A DNA stretch of 5,179 bases, taken from NCBI GenBank assembly GCA_015491615.1, contig WFVN01000161.1, positions 1-5,179 of the forward strand, in the 5' to 3' direction. The notes beneath the pieces were generated by a model. It was not told the DNA's origin. It worked only from the letters and a program-made list of their open reading frames with translations, and did not search any database. Shown here piece after piece: positions 1 to 5,179 of the stretch (within the stretch, counting starts at the first letter, position 1; every line of letters starts with the position of its first letter). This DNA comes from Gammaproteobacteria bacterium. GTDB lineage: Bacteria; Pseudomonadota; Gammaproteobacteria; S012-40. Both the position numbers and the translations under genes were made by a program.

Positions 1-444
1 GTTGGTGAAGGTGACGGTCTCGTCCACGGTGGCGCTGCGGAAGTCGTTGGCCTGGATGCTGTAAGTGATATCGACACTCAGGTTGGTGGTACCGCCGTAG
101 CTCATGGTCAGGCTGTCGCCGGTGGGCGAGATGGAGACCGAATCCAGGCCCTGGAAAAATACGGGAATGGCCGCGCCACCATCGATGGAGAACCAGAAGC
201 CCTGTCGGAACAGGTTGTTGGAAAGGCCGGCGGGCGATTCGTAGATGAAATATTGGGGACCCTGCAAACCGATACCGAAGGCCCACTGCTCAATATCGAA
301 ATCGGCGGTGATCTCATAGACGCCACGGGGCGGCCCGTCGCCGAAACCATCCCCGAACTCGCCGTCGTCAAAGAAGGCCTGGGATGCGGTGGAAACGGCG
401 AATAGGGAAAGACCGGCCAGCCAGGCGAGACGTTTTCTTTCCAT
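1..444 (-). CDS. Exported protein of unknown function (N-terminal 148 residues, truncated by window edge)
   Basis: An open frame runs from an ATG at 444 to the left edge with no stop, so the C-terminus is missing. Residues 1-23 look like a Sec signal peptide: a basic start (MERKR), a hydrophobic core (LAWLAGLSLFAV) and a probable signal peptidase I site after ASQA at residues 20-23. The mature protein begins with a short Gly/Asp/Phe segment (residues 24-37, FFDDGEFGDGFGDG). An aromatic-rich and then Ser/Thr-rich region with alternating hydrophobic residues follows (SVSIS, NLSVDITYSI, ETVTFTN), suggesting a beta-sandwich or other beta-rich extracellular fold. There is no cysteine in the visible part. 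The start is supported by a GGGGGG ribosome binding site 7 bases upstream. GC content is about 60%, clearly below the neighbouring secretion genes. I do not recognise the family. Export to the periplasm is well supported; release by the adjacent T2SS, or a C-terminal surface anchor, would be speculation because the C-terminus is not visible. Confidence 0.85.
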   Translation of the reverse strand, partial: MERKRLAWLAGLSLFAVSTASQAFFDDGEFGDGFGDGPPRGVYEITADFDIEQWAFGIGLQGPQYFIYESPAGLSNNLFRQGFWFSIDGGAAIPVFFQGLDSVSISPTGDSLTMSYGGTTNLSVDITYSIQANDFRSATVDETVTFTN

Positions 445-451
445 TGTGTTT

Positions 452-457
452 CCCCCC
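452..457 (-). promoter_or_regulatory. Ribosome binding site of the exported-protein gene
   Basis: On the minus strand the sequence reads AAAGGGGGGAAACACA and then ATG. The six-G run lies 7 bases before the start codon, good spacing for Shine-Dalgarno pairing, with G-U wobble replacing the usual A in AGGAGG. It supports the ATG at 444 as the true start and makes this frame the coding one, rather than an overlapping minus-strand frame that begins at 473. Confidence 0.6.
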
Positions 458-474
458 TTTGTGACATCGGCAAT

Positions 475-503
475 ACACGTTCACCCGCCGAATTAACACG
501 TTC
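475..503. repeat. 8-base direct repeat with 21-base period (possible operator)
   Basis: ACACGTTC occurs exactly at 475-482 and again at 496-503 on the plus strand (GAACGTGT on the minus strand). The offset is 21 bases, two helical turns, so both copies would face the same side of the DNA. One copy overlaps the -12 half of the candidate sigma-54 promoter and the other lies just after the predicted transcription start. This arrangement would suit a repressor, but an 8-base repeat can occur by chance in a region this size. Confidence 0.35.
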
Positions 504-511
504 TGTGCCAG
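495..511 (-). promoter_or_regulatory. Candidate sigma-54 (RpoN) type promoter for the exported-protein gene
   Basis: Read on the minus strand this is CTGGCACAGAACGTGTT. Compared with the sigma-54 consensus YTGGCACGRNNNTTGCW, the -24 half is perfect (CTGGCAC) and the -12 half is GTGTT instead of TTGCW, with correct spacing. The mismatches are A for G after the -24 block, G for the first T of the -12 block, and T for the C of the invariant-like GC. Transcription would start near 484-485, giving a leader of about 40 bases. Directly upstream (512-531) is a run of 20 consecutive A/T bases, a possible bendable or IHF-binding tract, although no full IHF consensus was found. No convincing sigma-70 promoter was seen: a TTGACA at 578-573 has no -10 hexamer at proper spacing. 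The imperfect -12 element keeps this tentative. Confidence 0.35.
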
Positions 512-590
512 ATTTATTTTTTATTTATTTTCAATAGGATAGAAAGTCACCCTGAAAAGGGCACCAAGGGTTTGTCAAGTTTTCCGGCAA

Positions 591-1352
591 TCAGAACAGG
601 GGGACGAGACGGCCGCTGCGCCGGAGGGTGACGCGCCCTTGGCCATCGGGGCGGCCGAGGAAGGCGAGGAGGCGGCCGAGGTCGGACTGGCGTCCCTCGC
701 GGGGGGTGAGCCGGAGCTCGAGACGCCAGTTCCCCTGGGGATCAAGGTTGAGCGTGCCGGACAGGCCCAGGGGGCCGCCGCCGTCGCGGAAGCGACCCTG
801 GATGCCGTCTGCGGTGGTGGTGAGTTCCAGGCTCAGGTCGCCCAGTTGCGCCGCCACCGGCAGGCGCGTGCTGGCGGCGCGCCAGGTGAGGGTGCCCTGG
901 GCCTCGCGCGGCAGGCCCGCCTCGATGCGCAGCCGTTCGATGCGGGCGTCCAGGCGTCCGCCCAGTTGCAGGGCCTCCAGACGCGCCAGTGCCAGGAGCT
1001 CCGGCACCGGCCAATGGACGTCCACGGGGGCAAGGCTCAGGCCGAGGTTCCGATCCACGGCCAGGCCGGCGCGCAGGTGGTCGCCCCCCAGGGCCAGGTC
1101 CGCGCGCCCTTCGAGGGTCAACAGGGCGAGGGGGTGAAGGCGCCAGTCGAGGGCGGGCAGGTGCTGGCCGCGCACCACCACACGCCCGGCGCGCCCGTCC
1201 CACACCGTGCCTTCGATCTGGTAGAGGGCGACGCCGGCCCGTTGCAGGTGCGGCTTGGCGAGGGCGTAGGCCCAGCCGGCCGGGAAGGTGGCGACGAGGA
1301 AGACCAGGTAGGCGAACAGGCCCAGGAGGACGAGGCCGACGGTGCGCTTCAT
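591..1352 (-). CDS. gspN: Type II secretion system protein GspN
   Basis: This 253-residue protein matches the T2SS protein N family, an accessory inner-membrane component present in only some T2SS loci and reported as dispensable for secretion in some systems. A single membrane anchor lies at about residues 5-22 (VGLVLLGLFAYLVFLVAT), leaving most of the protein in the periplasm. Recognisable family features are the QIEGTVWDGRAG motif (45-56), the LPALDWRLHPLALL segment (65-78) and the C-terminal FLGRPDGQGRV stretch (231-241). The periplasmic part is a series of alternating hydrophobic strands, consistent with a beta-rich fold. The ATG overlaps the gspM stop by four bases (ATGA), and GGGGGG lies 5 bases upstream as a ribosome binding site. 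It is the last gene of the operon. The same frame stays open far upstream into gspM, but that extension is not native coding. Length is typical for the family. Confidence 0.9.
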   Translation of the reverse strand: MKRTVGLVLLGLFAYLVFLVATFPAGWAYALAKPHLQRAGVALYQIEGTVWDGRAGRVVVRGQHLPALDWRLHPLALLTLEGRADLALGGDHLRAGLAVDRNLGLSLAPVDVHWPVPELLALARLEALQLGGRLDARIERLRIEAGLPREAQGTLTWRAASTRLPVAAQLGDLSLELTTTADGIQGRFRDGGGPLGLSGTLNLDPQGNWRLELRLTPREGRQSDLGRLLAFLGRPDGQGRVTLRRSGRLVPLF

Positions 1353-1855
1353 GCCCGCCCCCCGCGAATGACCAGGCGGGCGGAGACCTTGCCCGGGCCC
1401 TCCCGGTCGATGACGGCGCTGGCGGCGGTGAGGCCGTATTGGCGTTGCAGGCGCGCCAGCCAGCGCACCAGGGCGTCGAAGGCGACGCCGTCCAGCCACA
1501 CCCGCACGCCGTCCTCGCCGTCCGGCTCGATGCGGCTCACGCGTCCCTTGAGGTCGGCGCCGCGGGCGGTGCGGTCGATGACCCCGAGGAGGGAGTCGCC
1601 GGCGGGCAGGCGCCCGGGGGCCGGACCGCCGCGCAGGGCACGCACTTCGGCGGCCCGTTCCTCCATCCACACCAGCAGGGCGCGCTGCTCGGCGAGGCGC
1701 GCGCGCAGTTGCTCGTTGCGCTGGTGCAGGGGTTCCCACAGGGCCAGGTAGAACACAGTGAGGGCAGTGATCACCGCGGCCGTGCTCACCATCAGCCGCT
1801 CGCGCGGGCGCAGGCCGTCCCAGAAGCGCCGCAGGGGTTGCAGGAGGCCGTTCAT
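1349..1855 (-). CDS. gspM: Type II secretion system inner-membrane protein GspM
   Basis: This 168-residue bitopic protein belongs to the T2SS assembly platform, where GspM binds and stabilises GspL and contacts the platform protein GspF and the GspE ATPase complex. The layout is classic: a short cytoplasmic N-terminus with the WDGLRPRERLM segment (12-22), one membrane helix at about 23-40, a charged heptad-like helix at about 42-76 (HQRNEQLRARLAEQRALL) likely to form a coiled coil with GspL, and a ferredoxin-like periplasmic domain from about 85 to 166. The GVRVWLDGVAFDALVRWLARL segment (116-136) is a strand-helix element typical of the family. The start overlaps the gspL stop as ATGA, and a GAGG sits 7 bases upstream. 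Sequence conservation in this family is low, so the identification rests on architecture plus position between gspL and gspN. Confidence 0.93.
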   Translation of the reverse strand: MNGLLQPLRRFWDGLRPRERLMVSTAAVITALTVFYLALWEPLHQRNEQLRARLAEQRALLVWMEERAAEVRALRGGPAPGRLPAGDSLLGVIDRTARGADLKGRVSRIEPDGEDGVRVWLDGVAFDALVRWLARLQRQYGLTAASAVIDREGPGKVSARLVIRGGRA

Positions 1856-3030
1856 GCGCGCGCCTCGATGTGCAGACGCCCCTGGACCTTGCCCTCGCGC
1901 GCGGCGGCGGACTGGATCTCGGCCACCACCTGCGCCTCTTTCTCCAGGCGCCCCTTGAGGCGGTCCAGGGCGGCGAGGCTGGGGACGCGCACTTCCACAT
2001 CCAGGGTGCCCTGTTTGTAGCGCACGCTGGCGATCTCCACGCCGTCGGCGGCAAGAAACGGGGCGACGCGCCCGAGGAGGGCGAGGAAGTCGCCGGTCTG
2101 ACTCCCGCCCTGCTTGAGGCGCTCCAGGCGGCGGGTCATCTGCACCCGCGGGTTGACCACCTTGCGGGCGTCGGGGAAGGCCTGGCGATAGACCGCCTCG
2201 ATGCGCTCGCGCAACGCCGCCTGTTCCCGCGCCAGACGGGCGTTGTCCCAGGCGAGCAGGCCCAGGTGGACGATCACCCAGGCGGCGGCGAGACCGGCGG
2301 CCAGGCGCCAGGGGCGCCACAGGCGGCTCCAGCGCTGGCTCGGGCTGTAGTCCCCCTGGGCCAGGTCGATGGCGCCGTCGAGGGGCGTGCCGTCGGCGCC
2401 GAGGGCGAGGAGGTGGGGGCAGCGGTGGGTGTGGACGGGGATCGCCGCGCCCAGATCGCCCAGGGCGATGGGATCGGGGCACAGCCACAGGTCGAGGCGC
2501 GCCGGCGGTTCACCCTGTTCGCGCAGGCGCAGGCGCAGCAGTTCGGTGAGGTTGTCCTGGTCGCCGGCGAAGCCGTCGGCGGGGCCGCTGCGCACGCGGG
2601 CGATGCCCTCCAGGGTGGTCACCGACCAGCCGCCCGCTTCCAGGGGCAGGAGGAAGAGGTCCGGGTGCATGGCGCGGTAGAGGATGCCTGCGTCGTTGAG
2701 GGCGGCGATCCAACGGTCCATGTCGCGCCGGGCCACCACCGCCACCGCCAGGCGCCCCGTCTCGTCCCGCTCGCCGACGGCGAAGTGGAGCCGCTCCACG
2801 TCTTCGGCGAGGTGGTCTTCGAGGGTGTAGGGCACCGCCCGCAGGAGCTTCTGGCGGTTGCCGGGGGGGACTTCGACGCGCGCCAGGAAAACGTGCTGGC
2901 TGGGGACGAAGACGCGCGCCGGGCGCCCCTGCAGGCGCGAGGCCAGGTCCGCCAGGGGGCCCTGGTACAGCTCGCCCTCCAACCACAGGGCCGCGCCGGC
3001 GTCGCCGAGGTGCAGGAGGGGTTCGTTCAT
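1852..3030 (-). CDS. gspL: Type II secretion system inner-membrane protein GspL
   Basis: This 392-residue protein is the assembly-platform subunit that recruits the cytoplasmic ATPase GspE to the membrane and pairs with GspM. Residues 1 to about 235 form the cytoplasmic actin-like domain, with the family signature VPYTLEDHLAEDVERLHFA at 66-84 and the LAQGDY motif at 223-228, just before the basic WSRLWRPWR segment (234-242). One membrane helix spans about 243-261. The periplasmic part starts with a helical coiled-coil segment (264-284), continues through the conserved YRQAFPDARKVVNPRVQM stretch (281-298), and ends in a ferredoxin-like domain (about 313-392). I chose ATG at 3030, which shares one base with the gspK stop (TGATG). 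A GTG codon in frame immediately before it (3033) is an alternative start and would make a four-base overlap, but the GGGGGG run is only 3 bases from GTG and 6 from ATG, favouring ATG. Length is normal for the family. Confidence 0.95.
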   Translation of the reverse strand: MNEPLLHLGDAGAALWLEGELYQGPLADLASRLQGRPARVFVPSQHVFLARVEVPPGNRQKLLRAVPYTLEDHLAEDVERLHFAVGERDETGRLAVAVVARRDMDRWIAALNDAGILYRAMHPDLFLLPLEAGGWSVTTLEGIARVRSGPADGFAGDQDNLTELLRLRLREQGEPPARLDLWLCPDPIALGDLGAAIPVHTHRCPHLLALGADGTPLDGAIDLAQGDYSPSQRWSRLWRPWRLAAGLAAAWVIVHLGLLAWDNARLAREQAALRERIEAVYRQAFPDARKVVNPRVQMTRRLERLKQGGSQTGDFLALLGRVAPFLAADGVEIASVRYKQGTLDVEVRVPSLAALDRLKGRLEKEAQVVAEIQSAAAREGKVQGRLHIEARA

Positions 3031-3998
3031 CACACGCCCCCCGCCGGGTCCCAACTGCGCAGGATGGGGATCACCCGGGCACCGTCGCTGCGCCGGTAGA
3101 GGAGGCTGTTGAGGTGGAAGCGCGCCCGGTCCAGGTTGACCCGCGCCTGGACGAGGAAGTAGCTGCTCTGCACGTCCAGGCCGGCGGTCAAGGCGTTCTT
3201 CTCCTCGGTCTTCCAGTCCTTGAAGGGGGGCAAGGATAACAGGTCCGCGACGGCTTTGAAGGGGCGTTCGCGGCGCGCTTCGACGATCGCCTGGGCGACG
3301 CCGTCGTCCATCTTGTCGGACAGGCTGCGCAGAACTTGCACGTCGGCGGTGTTGACGTTGATGGTGGTGGCCGCCTCGGGGAGGGCGGCGAGGTGCGGCA
3401 GGAGGGGCTCGCGTTCCTCGTCGCCGTAGAGGATGGCGCGGTCGAAGCCGGCCACCAGGAGCAGTTCGGTGGGGCTGGCCATGGGCCGGTTGGCGGCCCG
3501 GTAGGGTGGGTCCTGGCCCAGGTAGGTGTCGTCCTCGGCGCCGCCGGGGAAGCGCGGCTCGCTGTCCGGGTCGATCCAGTCGGCCACCGCGTTGGCCAGC
3601 TCCGGGTCCAGGCCGAATTGCAGCAGGAGGCGGCGGAAGCGGCGCAGGGCGGTGGCGTTGTCGGAGCCGTCGGCGTTCACCAGGCTGTTGAGGTTGAAGC
3701 GCCCTTCCAGGTCCACCAGGCGGCCGCTGACCATACCCCCTTCCACCGCGTAGGTGACGGCGGCCTGGGCCAGGTCTCGTTCGGCGTCGTATTTCTGTTG
3801 CTGGGCGTAGCGGGAGAGGAATTGCGCCGCCAGGTCCTCGATGCCGAGGGCGTAGAGGTAGGCCTGGTCGTTCAGGGTGACGTTGCCGGTGCGGCGCACG
3901 TCCATGAACTGGCGCGCGGCGAGGGCGCTGGCCATGGCGGCGGCGAGGGCCACCACCAGCAGGGCGGTGATGAGGGCGACGCCGGCCTCGCGTCTCAT
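3030..3998 (-). CDS. gspK: Type II secretion system minor pseudopilin GspK
   Basis: This 322-residue protein is the large minor pseudopilin that sits at the very tip of the pseudopilus with GspI and GspJ. The prepilin leader is MRREAG, cleaved before V7, followed by the hydrophobic helix VALITALLVVALAAAMASAL (7-26). Position +5 of the mature protein is Thr, not Glu; absence of this Glu is a known trait of GspK and fits its tip location. Further hallmarks are VDLEGRFNLNSLV (95-107), the acidic metal-site region WIDPDSEPR with GGAEDDTYL (141-160), which corresponds to the calcium-binding region of the family, YRAANRPMASPTEL (166-179), and INVNTADVQVL (213-223), which opens a helix-hairpin-helix-like part of the inserted alpha domain (about 110-280). 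The C-terminal strands YFLVQARV (280-287) and ARFHLNSLLYR (292-302) close the pilin fold. The start overlaps the gspJ stop as ATGA, with a GGGGG run 6 bases upstream. Confidence 0.96.
   Translation of the reverse strand: MRREAGVALITALLVVALAAAMASALAARQFMDVRRTGNVTLNDQAYLYALGIEDLAAQFLSRYAQQQKYDAERDLAQAAVTYAVEGGMVSGRLVDLEGRFNLNSLVNADGSDNATALRRFRRLLLQFGLDPELANAVADWIDPDSEPRFPGGAEDDTYLGQDPPYRAANRPMASPTELLLVAGFDRAILYGDEEREPLLPHLAALPEAATTINVNTADVQVLRSLSDKMDDGVAQAIVEARRERPFKAVADLLSLPPFKDWKTEEKNALTAGLDVQSSYFLVQARVNLDRARFHLNSLLYRRSDGARVIPILRSWDPAGGV
3037..3042 (-). promoter_or_regulatory. Ribosome binding site deciding the gspL start
   Basis: A GGGGGG run inside the last codons of gspK lies 6 bases before the ATG at 3030 and 3 bases before the in-frame GTG at 3033. 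Usual spacing for Shine-Dalgarno pairing is 5 to 9 bases, so it selects the ATG. Confidence 0.45.
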
Positions 3999-4621
3999 GC
4001 CCCGCCCCCGCTGCGCTGCACGGCCTCCCCGGGGGGCAGGCGGAACAGGCGCCGCACCTCGCCGATGCCGTCCACGTCGAGGGTGATCTCCACCGCCCGC
4101 GGCAGGCGCGCGGGGTCGCCGCCGGCCTCCGGCGGCCAGGCGTTCTGCCATTGCAGGCGCTGGTCGAGGAAGCGCAGGTCCACCGACTTCACCCCGGTGA
4201 GGAGGGGGCGTTCCAGGGCGGCGCTGTCCTGGGCCTGGTCGAGGACGCGCCAGTGGGCGCGGATGAGGGTCTCGTCGCGGTAGCGGTAGGCCACCCGTTG
4301 CAGGCCGCTGCGCGGGGCGCCGGCGGGATTGCGCCAGCCGGCGCGGGTGAGGGCCATGAGCTGGGGGCCGAGGGCGCTGCCCTCGAAGGCGGGGGCGGTC
4401 TCGCCGTAGGCGTCGCGCACGGGGCGTCCGACGGCCTGTTCCAGGTCTCGCTCCAGGAGGCCGAGGGCCAGTTGCAGGGTGGCCAGGGCCTCGGCCTGGG
4501 CCTGTACCCGCGCGCGCGCCTCCCCCACCGCCGCCAGGCCCCGGTAGGCCATCACCGAGAGGATGGCGAACACCGCCAGGGCGATGAGCAGTTCCAGGAG
4601 GGTGAAGCCACGCTGTTTCAT
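3995..4621 (-). CDS. gspJ: Type II secretion system minor pseudopilin GspJ
   Basis: This 208-residue protein is a minor pseudopilin of the GspI-GspJ-GspK tip complex. The type IV prepilin leader MKQRG precedes the cleavage site before F6, and the mature start FTLLELLIALAVFAILSVMA has the conserved Glu at +5 needed for methylation and assembly. The segment YRGLAAV (27-33) after the membrane helix is typical of GspJ. The remainder is the beta-rich periplasmic domain, including LQRVAYRYRDETLIRAHWRV, LLTGVKSVDLRFLD and the final strands around PRAVEITLDV. Length is typical. The start overlaps the gspI stop by four bases (ATGA). No Shine-Dalgarno sequence is visible at a usable distance, so translation probably depends on coupling to gspI. 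The same frame stays open upstream into gspI without coding meaning. Confidence 0.96.
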   Translation of the reverse strand: MKQRGFTLLELLIALAVFAILSVMAYRGLAAVGEARARVQAQAEALATLQLALGLLERDLEQAVGRPVRDAYGETAPAFEGSALGPQLMALTRAGWRNPAGAPRSGLQRVAYRYRDETLIRAHWRVLDQAQDSAALERPLLTGVKSVDLRFLDQRLQWQNAWPPEAGGDPARLPRAVEITLDVDGIGEVRRLFRLPPGEAVQRSGGGA

Positions 4622-4986
4622 TGCAGGGGCTTGCCCACCAGGGCCACCAGGCGGGCCACCGGGTCTTCCTGGTCGCGCCGGGCGCGCACCTCCACCACCA
4701 CCTGGCGCACCCCTTCCACCCCGGGGTCGGAGACGATGCGCGTCCACCACCAGGTGTGGCCGGCCATCTCCGCCTCGCCCCGCTCGCGCCCCACGGGCGG
4801 ATAGCGGCCCATGACCTGGATCTCGGCCACTTGGTTCATCGCCACCCAGTGGGCGAAGGTGCGCTCGCGCAGGTGGTCGGCGCTCTTGACCTGGGCGCTC
4901 ACCGCCTCGATGGCGGCGGCCAGGGCGATGGCCAGCACCGCCAGGGCGACCATCACTTCGATGAGGGTGAAACCGCGTGCCTTCAT
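4618..4986 (-). CDS. gspI: Type II secretion system minor pseudopilin GspI
   Basis: This 122-residue protein is the smallest member of the pseudopilus tip complex, whose helix nucleates the contact with GspJ and GspK. The leader MKARG is followed by FTLIEVMVALAVLAIALAAA, with cleavage before F6 and Glu at +5. The downstream part carries family features: the AHWVAMNQVAEIQV segment (45-58), in which the N and the E of the AxNQ-AE pattern are typical of GspI, then AGHTWWWTRIV (74-84) and the strand VRQVVVEVRAR (93-103). Length is usual for the family. The ATG overlaps the gspH stop by four bases (ATGA). A weak GAGG lies about 10 bases upstream. Confidence 0.97.
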   Translation of the reverse strand: MKARGFTLIEVMVALAVLAIALAAAIEAVSAQVKSADHLRERTFAHWVAMNQVAEIQVMGRYPPVGRERGEAEMAGHTWWWTRIVSDPGVEGVRQVVVEVRARRDQEDPVARLVALVGKPLQ

Positions 4987-5179
4987 GGTTCGCGCGCCTC
5001 GCGCCCCAGGTAGCGCACCTGGCCGTCTGGACGACCTTCCAGCCAGTAGGGTTCGGCGTCGGGGCGGTCCTCGGCGAGGCCGAGGCGGAAGGCGCTCACC
5101 TCGCCGCTGCTGAGGAAGAACACCGCCGGGTCTTGCTCGCCGGCGAAGGTCAGGGGCTCGCCCTCGATCTCCCCGTCCA
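4983..5179 (-). CDS. gspH: Type II secretion system minor pseudopilin GspH (C-terminal 64 residues, truncated by window edge)
   Basis: Only the last 64 codons plus stop are inside the window; the N-terminal leader and helix lie beyond the right edge. The visible residues include the hydrophobic strand PAVFFLSSGEVSAFRLGL and the ending YWLEGRPDGQVRYLGREA, which match the C-terminal beta-sheet of the GspH/FimT-type pseudopilin fold. GspH links the GspI-J-K tip complex to the GspG pseudopilus shaft. The identification is supported by position: it directly precedes gspI, with its TGA overlapping the gspI ATG by four bases. The name rests on gene order plus this short piece, because the diagnostic N-terminus is not visible. 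Confidence 0.85.
   Translation of the reverse strand, partial: DGEIEGEPLTFAGEQDPAVFFLSSGEVSAFRLGLAEDRPDAEPYWLEGRPDGQVRYLGREAREP

Noticed and set aside
108..473. Minus-strand frame starting at 473 over the exported-protein gene
   Set aside because: Its product is rich in Pro, Ser and Arg and has no domain. The overlapping frame from 444 has a signal peptide, a good ribosome binding site and natural composition.
573..578. TTGACA on the minus strand just after gspN, as a sigma-70 -35 box
   Set aside because: No acceptable -10 hexamer is found 16 to 18 bases downstream; the sequence there reads around TTCAGGGT.
639..2020. Two long plus-strand frames opposite gspN and gspM
   Set aside because: They overlap each other and the real genes, are rich in Arg, Gly, Pro and Ala, and show no protein-like features.
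1352..2488. Long N-terminal extensions of the gspM and gspN frames into upstream genes
   Set aside because: The extensions are Arg/Pro/Gly-rich out-of-frame readings of gspL and gspM. The internal ATGs with leader or membrane-anchor sequences and ATGA overlaps are the true starts.
1870..3099. Plus-strand open frame of 409 codons opposite gspL
   Set aside because: It is antisense to a confidently identified gene. Its translation is compositionally biased (Gly, Ala, Val, Gln, His) with no family signature, as expected for antisense frames in high-GC DNA.
3336..4283. Plus-strand open frame of 315 codons opposite gspK and gspJ
   Set aside because: It is again a low-complexity antisense shadow (Gly, Val, Glu, Gln, His) over two genes with strong motifs, without a ribosome binding site or recognisable domain.
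1..5179. CRISPR arrays, tRNA or rRNA genes, insertion sequences
   Set aside because: No regularly spaced repeats, cloverleaf-like segments, transposase motifs or terminal inverted repeats were seen. Coding genes occupy nearly the whole window.

Overview
The window is part of a type II secretion system (T2SS, general secretory pathway) operon read entirely on the minus strand, followed by the start of an unrelated exported-protein gene on the same strand. In transcription order (high to low coordinates) it holds the C-terminal end of gspH, complete gspI, gspJ, gspK, gspL, gspM and gspN, a 146-base AT-rich intergenic region, and the first 148 codons of a secreted protein gene that runs off the left edge.

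The organism is a Gram-negative bacterium with a high-GC genome. The order H-I-J-K-L-M-N and the presence of gspN point to a proteobacterium, most likely a high-GC gammaproteobacterium. That placement is inference; there is no rRNA or other taxonomic marker here. The secretion genes have roughly 70% GC or more, while the left-hand gene is about 60% by hand count and its upstream region is much more AT-rich.

Right to centre (5179 to 3030): gspH, gspI, gspJ and gspK encode the four minor pseudopilins. GspI, GspJ and GspK form the tip complex of the periplasmic pseudopilus and GspH connects it to the major pseudopilin GspG. Each of the three complete ones starts with a prepilin-peptidase leader. 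Centre (3030 to 1349): gspL and gspM encode the inner-membrane assembly platform that couples the cytoplasmic ATPase GspE to pseudopilus growth. Then gspN (1352 to 591), an accessory inner-membrane component, ends the operon. All six junctions overlap by 1 or 4 bases, so the genes are very probably translationally coupled.

Left (590 to 1): the intergenic region has a 20-base run of pure A/T, a sequence resembling a sigma-54 promoter, an 8-base direct repeat with a 21-base period, and a clear G-rich ribosome binding site in front of a gene for a signal-peptide-bearing protein of unknown function. This is the least ordinary part of the window. The remainder is a conventional T2SS locus, and I see no evidence for a wholly new system.
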